From the NCBI GenBank assembly GCA_036495425.1, contig DASXMW010000328.1:1-6860 (forward strand): a stretch of 6,860 nt of DNA, read 5' to 3'. The notes below the pieces were generated by a model. The model searched no databases. It saw nothing but the letters and a program-made list of their open reading frames with translations, and had not been told where the DNA came from. The DNA comes from Bog-532 sp036495425. GTDB taxonomy: Bacteria > Actinomycetota > Actinomycetes > Streptosporangiales > Streptosporangiaceae. Both the position numbers and the translations under genes were made by a program. This document shows, in pieces, positions 1 through 5,100 of the stretch (positions within the stretch are counted from its first letter, which is position 1; each line of letters begins with the position of its first letter).

Positions 1-272
1 CCCGTGGGGCTGCTGTGACGGCTGGGCAGGTTGCTGGGGCCGGACCAGCTGGCGCTGGGCGGGCCGGGCGGGGCGGGCCAGGTGACGCCGCCGGGGGCAT
101 TGGCCGCGCCGGGTCCGTTGGACGGGCTGGCCGAGCTGAGCTGGCCGGCCGAGCTGGGCCGGCTGGCGGCCGGGCGGGACGGGGCCGGGGCCAGGCCGCA
201 GACGTTGCAGTAGCCGTCTTCGATCTCCCCGCTGCAGCCCAGGCGGGAGCACGACTCCGCGGCGACGGTCAC
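1..272 (-). CDS. pknG: PknG-type serine/threonine protein kinase, N-terminal part (runs off the left edge)
   Basis: I translated this gene by hand from the GTG at 272-270. It begins VTVAAESCSRLGCSGEIEDG and continues YCNVCGLAPAP, then enters a Pro/Ser-rich linker that reaches the window edge (90 codons present). A Cys-x4-Cys pair followed by GxIEDGYCxxCGLAP and a disordered linker is, from memory, the usual N-terminus of actinobacterial PknG homologues. In those proteins it precedes a rubredoxin-like domain, the kinase domain and a TPR domain, none of which is in the window. Known PknG is a soluble kinase that phosphorylates FHA proteins such as GarA/OdhI and so regulates 2-oxoglutarate and glutamate metabolism. 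The start overlaps the stop of the preceding gene as GTGA, which implies translational coupling. The high-GC plus-strand frames here are shadows. Another protein with an N-terminal zinc knuckle cannot be excluded because the catalytic domain is not visible. Confidence 0.75.
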   Translation of the reverse strand, partial: MTVAAESCSRLGCSGEIEDGYCNVCGLAPAPSRPAASRPSSAGQLSSASPSNGPGAANAPGGVTWPAPPGPPSASWSGPSNLPSRHSSPT

Positions 273-1507
273 GGCCGGTCCTCCCGTCCGGTCAGGGCCA
301 GGATGGCCCGCTGGTAGCCGCGCACCGCTTGGCCGGCCTCGGTCAGCTGGCACGGGGCGGTCCACAGCAGGTCCCGGGCCCGGCGGTACTGGCTGGTCAG
401 CGCGGGTTCTTCGGCGGCCCCCAGGGCCGCCGCCTTGGCCCGGTAGGCACCGAGCAGGCCCCGCAACTCGTCTCGGCGGCCGGCAAGGGCCGCCACGCTA
501 CCTTCGACAGATTGAAATGCCTGCCGGGCGGCGGCGGCCTGCTGGGTTACGGCGGCCAGCTCGGCACTCAGCTGACCCCACCGGTGCGCGTCCCGCAGCT
601 TGTGCACGGTGGCCAGCCGGGCCGCCAGCGCGGCCAGCAGGTCGCCGGCGGGGGGCAGCGCGGGCAGGTCGGCGGCGGCGATGACGGCGGCGGCGCGGTC
701 GTGGGCCTGGCCCGCGTCCTGGCTGGCCCGCCGGGCCGCGGCCACGGCACCGGCCGCGGCGGCGATCCGGTCGCCGGCCCCGGCCCGGAGCGCGGCCACC
801 TCCGCGGCCCGGGCGGCCAGGAACGTGACCTGATCGGCCAGCCGGTCGCGCCGGGTGGTGTCCACGCCGTCCGCCCACAGCGACAGCGGATCGGTGGCCA
901 GCACCGCGCGCAGGTCCGCGTGCTCGGCTTCGGCCGCGGCCAGCTGGCTGGTCAGCGGGTCATCGGCCAGGGCCCCGAGATCGGCGCGGGCCCGGGCCAG
1001 CGCCTGACCGGTGTCCTCGAGCGGGCCGGCCAGGGAGGTCCAGACGGCTTCGGCCGCGGCGAGCACGCCGGCCACCTCGCTGTACTCCCGGCGCATCCGG
1101 CCCACCACCTCGGCCAGGGTCAGCTCGACCTCGCCGGCGTCGGTCAGGTCGCGCTCGGCCAGCGAGGCCGGGGGCCGCGGCAGCCGCACCGACGGCCCGG
1201 TCAGCAGGGCGGCCAGCTCGGCCAGCTCCGGCCCGGACGACCGCCGGCCCGCGCCCAGCAGGCCGCCGGCCCGGTCGACCACGCCCGAGTAGGCCAGGAA
1301 CGTCTGCCACAGCCGGGCCAGCCCGGCCCGGGCCGTCTCCCACTGGGCCGCGGTCGGCCCGGCCAGCCGGGCGGCGCCGTCCAGGACGCGGTGGCCCAGG
1401 CTCTGGTCCAGCTCCATCAGGTTGGCCCGGATGCGATCGCGTTCGGCCCGTACGTGCTCGGCGGTGGCCGTGGCCTCGGCCCGGGTCAGCGTGGTCACCG
1501 CGGTCAC
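269..1507 (-). CDS. Alanine-rich coiled-coil protein in a pknG operon, function unknown
   Basis: This encodes 412 residues from a GTG start; further in-frame GTG and ACG codons nearby make the exact start uncertain, and no strong ribosome binding site is seen. There is no signal peptide, lipobox or membrane segment, so the product is probably cytoplasmic. It is dominated by long Ala/Arg/Glu/Leu helices, with likely coiled coils around residues 13-40, 130-180, 185-275 and 285-355. These are broken by Pro/Gly-rich hinges near 103-114 and 281-288. The C-terminal end is less repetitive and contains YRRARDLLWTAPC (374-386) with the only cysteine, C386, followed by a final helix ending in GYQRAILAL. 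I recall similar C-terminal ends in unannotated proteins next to actinobacterial pknG genes, but cannot confirm this. It lies 44 nt after the glnX-like gene and overlaps the kinase gene by 4 nt. A scaffold or adaptor role between membrane sensor and kinase is inference from context only. Confidence 0.8.
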   Translation of the reverse strand: MTAVTTLTRAEATATAEHVRAERDRIRANLMELDQSLGHRVLDGAARLAGPTAAQWETARAGLARLWQTFLAYSGVVDRAGGLLGAGRRSSGPELAELAALLTGPSVRLPRPPASLAERDLTDAGEVELTLAEVVGRMRREYSEVAGVLAAAEAVWTSLAGPLEDTGQALARARADLGALADDPLTSQLAAAEAEHADLRAVLATDPLSLWADGVDTTRRDRLADQVTFLAARAAEVAALRAGAGDRIAAAAGAVAAARRASQDAGQAHDRAAAVIAAADLPALPPAGDLLAALAARLATVHKLRDAHRWGQLSAELAAVTQQAAAARQAFQSVEGSVAALAGRRDELRGLLGAYRAKAAALGAAEEPALTSQYRRARDLLWTAPCQLTEAGQAVRGYQRAILALTGREDRP

Positions 1508-1551
1508 CGGCTGGCCGCCGTCATCGGGTCACCATCGTCATCGGGTCACCG

Positions 1552-3114
1552 TCACCGGTACTCGGCCAGGCGGCGGTTGATGCCCCAGACGCTGCCCGCC
1601 ACCATGACCAGGGCCAGCACGATCACGCCCGCCTCCAGGCCGGTGAAGGCGTCCCGCCCGGTGGCGGCGCTGGACCGGAACGTGGCCTCGTCGGCGGCCA
1701 TGGCCGCGCTCAGGTTGGTGTCGAGCTGGCTGAACAGCGTGGCCGCGGTGCCCGGGCCGGTGCCGGTGACCAGCTGGGTCTCGGCCGCGGTCTGGCTCTG
1801 GGTGTCGAGCTGGTGCACCTTCTGGTTGACCGCGTACCAGCGGGTGGCCTCGCCGGCCGCGGCCCGGATCCGGGCCTGCCCGCCGGACTGGCCCTGCGAC
1901 TGGTTCAGCGCGCTGGTCAGCAGCGTCCCACCACCCGGGCCGAGCTGGGCCTGGGCCGTGTGGAAGTCGGCCTGGAACGCGGTGTCGCCGCTGTGCGAGA
2001 TCAGGTTCAGGATCTCGTCGCCCCGCGCCCGCTGGGCCGCGATGCCCGCCTCGGCCAGGGTCGCGGCGGGCTGGGAGCCGTGGGCCAGGGCCCGGCCCAG
2101 GTCGATCCGGGCCACCGCGAACGAGGCGGCCAGCCACAGCACCGACGCGGCCGTGGCCACGGTCGCCACCAGCAGCCCGTAGTTGACGATCCGGTGCGTG
2201 CGCCGGGTCAGCCAGCGCTGGACCCGGAACAGCACCAGCAGCAGGACCAGGCCGATGACCACCGTCACCACCACTAGCGGCAGCCCGGTGGCCTGGGCGC
2301 TGGTCGCGGTCAGGTTGGCGTTCTCGCGGGTGTAGACGCTGTGAGCCGCGGGCAGCAGGGTGAGCTGCATCTGCTCGGTGGCTACCTGCATGGACGAGCT
2401 GCCCGCCATGAAACCCATGGAGTTGTACAGCTCGGCGTTGGCCACGTCCGCGGTGTACACCGGCAGGCCGGCCGACAGGATGGCCAGGTTCCGGCTGAGT
2501 ACCCGGTCGTCACTGGCCGCGGTGGCGGCCTTGAGCCCGGCGGTGGCCCGGGCAATGTCGGCGTCGTAGCGCTGCCGGGCGGCCAGCGGCTGCTGCGGGC
2601 TGGCCAGGAACGCGGCCGACACCGTGACCTGCGCGTCCGACAACGACTGGTAGATCTGCTGGGCGTCCAGGCTGAGCGGCTCGTTGGTGGTGACCACCTG
2701 GCTGGCCGCGGACTGGTGCAGGGCCACGGTCCAGGCCGCGATCGCGCCCCAGCCCAGGCTGAGCAGGACCAGCAGCGCCATCAGGACCCGGAGCTGGCCC
2801 GGGGTGGTGCGGGCGCGCGGGGTGAGCGTGCCCCAGCGCCGCCAGGCGGCCCGGGGCCGCTGGCCGGGGGCGCCGAGAGGCGACGGTGCGCCAGGGGCTG
2901 GTGTTGCGCCTGGGTTTGCTGGGGTGCCAGGGGCTTCTGGGGTGCCAGGGGATCTTAGGGTGCCGGGGGATCCTAGGGTGCTGGGGGCTCCTGGGATCGA
3001 CGTGACCGGTGCGGCCGGCGCCGATGACGGAGCGTAAGCGGCGTTCGGATCCGGCTGGTACGGAACTGCTCCAGGATGTGCGGGACTGCCAGGCGGCCCA
3101 GCCACCGTGGTCAT
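1552..3114 (-). CDS. Four-transmembrane sensor-like membrane protein, GlnX-like (PknG pathway)
   Basis: This encodes 520 residues from an ATG preceded by GGAGAG at a 6-nt spacing, which supports this start. Residues 1-105 are a cytoplasmic, disordered Pro/Gly/Ala-rich tail with hexapeptide repeats of the type xxPGTx at about 45-80, ending in a basic stretch. Four hydrophobic segments follow at about 108-132, 276-297, 311-333 and 493-512. Between the first and second, and between the third and fourth, lie mostly helical regions of roughly 145 and 160 residues, placed outside the membrane if both termini are inside. The end of the first contains LLPAA (253-257), a motif I associate with GlnX homologues. 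This topology matches mycobacterial GlnX (Rv0412c), whose extracytoplasmic helical domain works with the lipoprotein GlnH to control PknG. The pknG-like gene two positions downstream supports the assignment. No kinase, HAMP or methyl-accepting domain is visible. A different four-helix-bundle membrane protein is the main alternative. Confidence 0.7.
   Translation of the reverse strand: MTTVAGPPGSPAHPGAVPYQPDPNAAYAPSSAPAAPVTSIPGAPSTLGSPGTLRSPGTPEAPGTPANPGATPAPGAPSPLGAPGQRPRAAWRRWGTLTPRARTTPGQLRVLMALLVLLSLGWGAIAAWTVALHQSAASQVVTTNEPLSLDAQQIYQSLSDAQVTVSAAFLASPQQPLAARQRYDADIARATAGLKAATAASDDRVLSRNLAILSAGLPVYTADVANAELYNSMGFMAGSSSMQVATEQMQLTLLPAAHSVYTRENANLTATSAQATGLPLVVVTVVIGLVLLLVLFRVQRWLTRRTHRIVNYGLLVATVATAASVLWLAASFAVARIDLGRALAHGSQPAATLAEAGIAAQRARGDEILNLISHSGDTAFQADFHTAQAQLGPGGGTLLTSALNQSQGQSGGQARIRAAAGEATRWYAVNQKVHQLDTQSQTAAETQLVTGTGPGTAATLFSQLDTNLSAAMAADEATFRSSAATGRDAFTGLEAGVIVLALVMVAGSVWGINRRLAEYR
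2903..2992 (-). repeat. Degenerate 18-bp tandem repeat encoding Pro-Gly hexapeptides
   Basis: Four 18-bp units lie head to tail at 2921-2938, 2939-2956, 2957-2974 and 2975-2992, of the form GGGGTGCCAGGGGNTCNT on the plus strand. A more diverged fifth unit lies at 2903-2920. On the coding strand they encode repeats such as GSPGTL, RSPGTP, EAPGTP and ANPGAT in the cytoplasmic tail of the GlnX-like protein. Codons here (CCT, CCA, CTA, AGA, GCA, GAA) end in A or T far more often than in the rest of the window. Confidence 0.85.
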
Positions 3115-3527
3115 TGCCGACTCTCCACGCCCCGCTCCCGTTCGCGCGGCGGGCGACTGCCAACGATTGCTGTCCAGTTCCAGCCGGGCTTCCCCGCCGT
3201 TCCGTCTACCGGTCCTCCCGGCTCTCCCGGTCCGACGCCACCGCGCACACGCCCATTTTGGCCCATACCTCCCGCCGATCTGCGCGAAGTGTGGTCATTC
3301 GGGTAGACGTTCGCGGGGAAGTTGGCTTTCGTTCACTTTCTGGACATCTGGACTGACTGGGGAGCCTGGTGGGACGACTGAGGTGACCCGGGCGGGCCGG
3401 GCGGGCCGGCCGCGAGCGGGCCCAGGTGGCCCGGCGACGGGGCCGGGCCGGGTCAGCAGCCGCGTCCAGGCCAGGATCGCGGCCGGTTCTGGCCCGGGAT
3501 CGCGGTTGGCGCCGGCGCGAGTTTCGG
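3115..3527. other. 413-nt gap between gnd and the glnX-like operon; no convincing gene
   Basis: No reading frame here has coding-like third positions. The part nearest gnd (about 3380-3527) is extremely GC-rich with short G/C repeats. The stretch at about 3241-3350 is clearly richer in A and T, which would suit the promoter region of the operon starting at 3114. It contains a 10-bp tandem direct repeat (GTTGGCTTTC, GTTCACTTTC, 3321-3340) and a 6-bp inverted repeat CGCGAA/TTCGCG (3283-3288 and 3310-3315). I could not identify a clear -35/-10 pair on the minus strand. Confidence 0.5.
3469..3494 (-). terminator. Weak candidate terminator after gnd
   Basis: About 35-60 nt after the gnd stop there is an inverted repeat GGCCAG/CTGGCC (3469-3474 and 3489-3494). 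Its 14-nt interior can pair only partly on the minus strand because of A-C mismatches. There is no T-tract. Actinobacterial terminators often lack one, but the stem is short, so this is tentative. Confidence 0.3.
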
Positions 3528-4973
3528 TCACGCAGTGTGTTCCTGGCGGTCGCCGGCCCACTCGGTGTGGAAGGTGCCGTCCTTGTCGACCCGGTGGTAG
3601 GTGTGGGCCCCGAAGTAGTCGCGCAGGCCCTGGATGAGCGCGGCGGGCAGGCGTTCGGCGCGCAGGCCGTCGTAGTAGGCCAGCGAGGAGGAGAACGCGG
3701 GCGACGGGATGCCGGCCGTGGCCGCCTGGGCCACCACCCGGCGCCAGCTGTCCACTCCGTTGCGGACGGCGTCGACGAAGTACGGCGCGACCAGCAGGCT
3801 GGTCAGGGCCGGGTTCTCGTCGTAGGCGGCGCGGATGCGGTCCAGGAAACGGGCCCGGATGATGCAGCCGCCACGCCAGATGGTGGCCATGGCGCCACGG
3901 TCGATGTCCCAGTCGTACTCGTCGCTGCCCGCCGCGATCTGGTCGAAACCCTGCGCGTAGGCCACCACCTTGGACGCGTACAGGGCCCGCCGCACGTCCT
4001 CGATGAAGGCGTCCCGGTCCTTGAGGTCGAGGGCGTTGCGGTCGGTGCCGAACGCTTGGCGGGCCGCCTCGCGCTGGTCGGCGTGGCCGGACAGCGAGCG
4101 CGCGAACGTGGCCTCGGCGATGCCGGTGATCGGGATGCCCAGGTCCAGGGCACTCTGCACGGTCCAGCGGCCGGTGCCCTTCTGCTCGGCCTGGTCGAGG
4201 ACGATGTCGATGAACGGCCCGCCGGTCTCGGCGTCCGTCTGGGACAGCACGTCGGCGGTGATCTGGATCAGGTAGGAGTCCAGGTCGCCGTCGTTCCAGG
4301 TCCGGAAGATCTCGCCGATCTCGGCCGGGGTGGCCCCCAGCCCGGCCCGCAGCAGGTCGTAGGCCTCGGCGATGAGCTGCATGTCGGCGTACTCGATGCC
4401 GTTGTGCACCATCTTCACGAAGTGGCCGGCCCCGTCCGGGCCGACGTGCACGCAGCACGGGGTGCCGTCGACCACGGCCGCGATCGACTCCAGGATCGGG
4501 CCGAGCTTCTCGTACGACTCCTTGGATCCGCCGGGCATGATGCTGGGCCCGTTGAGGGCGCCTTCCTCGCCGCCGGACACGCCGCAGCCCACGAAGTGCA
4601 GGCCGTGCTCGCGCAGCGCGTGCTCACGGCGCCGGGTGTCCATGAAGTGCGCGTTGCCGCAGTCGACGACGATGTCGCCCTGGTCCAGCAGCGGGATGAG
4701 CTCGTCGATCACGGCGTCGGTGGCCGGGCCGGCCTGGACCATGATGATGATGGCGCGGGGCCGCTCCAGGCTGGCCACGAAGTCGGCCACGGACTCGCTG
4801 GGCAGGAAGGTGCCCTCGTCGCCGTGGTCCTGGACCAGGCTGCGGGTGCGTTGCGGCGAGCGGTTGTGCAGCGCGACCGTGTGCCCGTGGCGGGCCAGGT
4901 TCCGGGCCAGATTGCGGCCCATCACGGCCAGGCCGGTGACGCCGATGTCCGCCTTCTCGCCTTGCTCAGTCAT
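3528..4973 (-). CDS. gnd: 6-phosphogluconate dehydrogenase, NADP-dependent, decarboxylating
   Basis: This cytoplasmic enzyme oxidises and decarboxylates 6-phosphogluconate to ribulose 5-phosphate, giving NADPH, in the oxidative pentose phosphate pathway. The 481-residue product is close to the usual full length (E. coli about 468). An N-terminal Rossmann fold begins IGVTGLAVMGRNLARNLA (10-27), and NRS (37-39) is at the place expected for NADP phosphate binding. VSGGEEGA (132-139), K187, H190-N191 and E194 match the catalytic and substrate-binding residues. The family signature appears as DQAEQKGTGRW (260-270), with Glu at 263 where Gly or Ala is common. R451 and H457 correspond to the C-terminal residues that reach the partner subunit's active site. 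The ATG is preceded by GGGAG at a 6-nt spacing. The gene stands alone, with a strong hairpin upstream and a 413-nt gap downstream. No truncation or odd composition is seen. Confidence 0.97.
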   Translation of the reverse strand: MTEQGEKADIGVTGLAVMGRNLARNLARHGHTVALHNRSPQRTRSLVQDHGDEGTFLPSESVADFVASLERPRAIIIMVQAGPATDAVIDELIPLLDQGDIVVDCGNAHFMDTRRREHALREHGLHFVGCGVSGGEEGALNGPSIMPGGSKESYEKLGPILESIAAVVDGTPCCVHVGPDGAGHFVKMVHNGIEYADMQLIAEAYDLLRAGLGATPAEIGEIFRTWNDGDLDSYLIQITADVLSQTDAETGGPFIDIVLDQAEQKGTGRWTVQSALDLGIPITGIAEATFARSLSGHADQREAARQAFGTDRNALDLKDRDAFIEDVRRALYASKVVAYAQGFDQIAAGSDEYDWDIDRGAMATIWRGGCIIRARFLDRIRAAYDENPALTSLLVAPYFVDAVRNGVDSWRRVVAQAATAGIPSPAFSSSLAYYDGLRAERLPAALIQGLRDYFGAHTYHRVDKDGTFHTEWAGDRQEHTA

Positions 4974-5025
4974 TGGTCACTCCCGGTTCAGGGCGGTCCG
5001 CTCGCTTACTGGCGACCCTAACGCG

Positions 5026-5061
5026 TGACGGCCAGCCTCCCTGGGGGGAGGCTGGCCGTCA
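5026..5061 (-). terminator. Perfect 16-bp hairpin, probable terminator of the glycoside hydrolase gene
   Basis: TGACGGCCAGCCTCCC at 5026-5041 pairs perfectly with GGGAGGCTGGCCGTCA at 5046-5061, leaving a 4-nt loop. It begins 39 nt after the stop codon of the GH16 gene and ends 52 nt before the gnd start. There is no T-tract on either strand, as is common for actinobacterial hairpin terminators. It should separate the two transcription units, and gnd would then need its own promoter in the short stretch left; I see none that is convincing. Confidence 0.8.
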
Positions 5062-5100
5062 GGTCAGGACCGTGCCGGGGTCATCGGCCCTGGCCGGCGA

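Noticed and set aside
329..2182. Long plus-strand open frame (617 codons) covering the left operon
   Set aside because: It runs antisense across two minus-strand genes, is rich in Gly/Gln/Arg/Pro without any domain, and is a typical shadow frame in high-GC DNA.
3111..3266. 51-codon minus-strand frame (ATG at 3266) whose stop overlaps the ATG of the glnX-like gene as ATGA
   Set aside because: The overlap looks like translational coupling. However, about a third of its codons end in A or T, it is Gly/Pro/Arg-rich without a motif, and the GGGAGG before it is only 1 nt from the ATG. Most likely chance.
3384..3455. Inverted repeat TGACCCGG (3384-3391) / CCGGGTCA (3448-3455)
   Set aside because: It is only 8 bp with a 56-nt interior of low-complexity G/C repeats, so chance pairing is likely.
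3295..4458. Minus-strand frame of 387 codons overlapping gnd
   Set aside because: It is gnd read in the wrong frame, Arg/Pro/Gly-rich and without motifs.
3426..5021. Plus-strand open frame of 531 codons opposite gnd
   Set aside because: The minus strand encodes an unmistakable 6-phosphogluconate dehydrogenase with all its motifs. The plus frame has no recognisable features.
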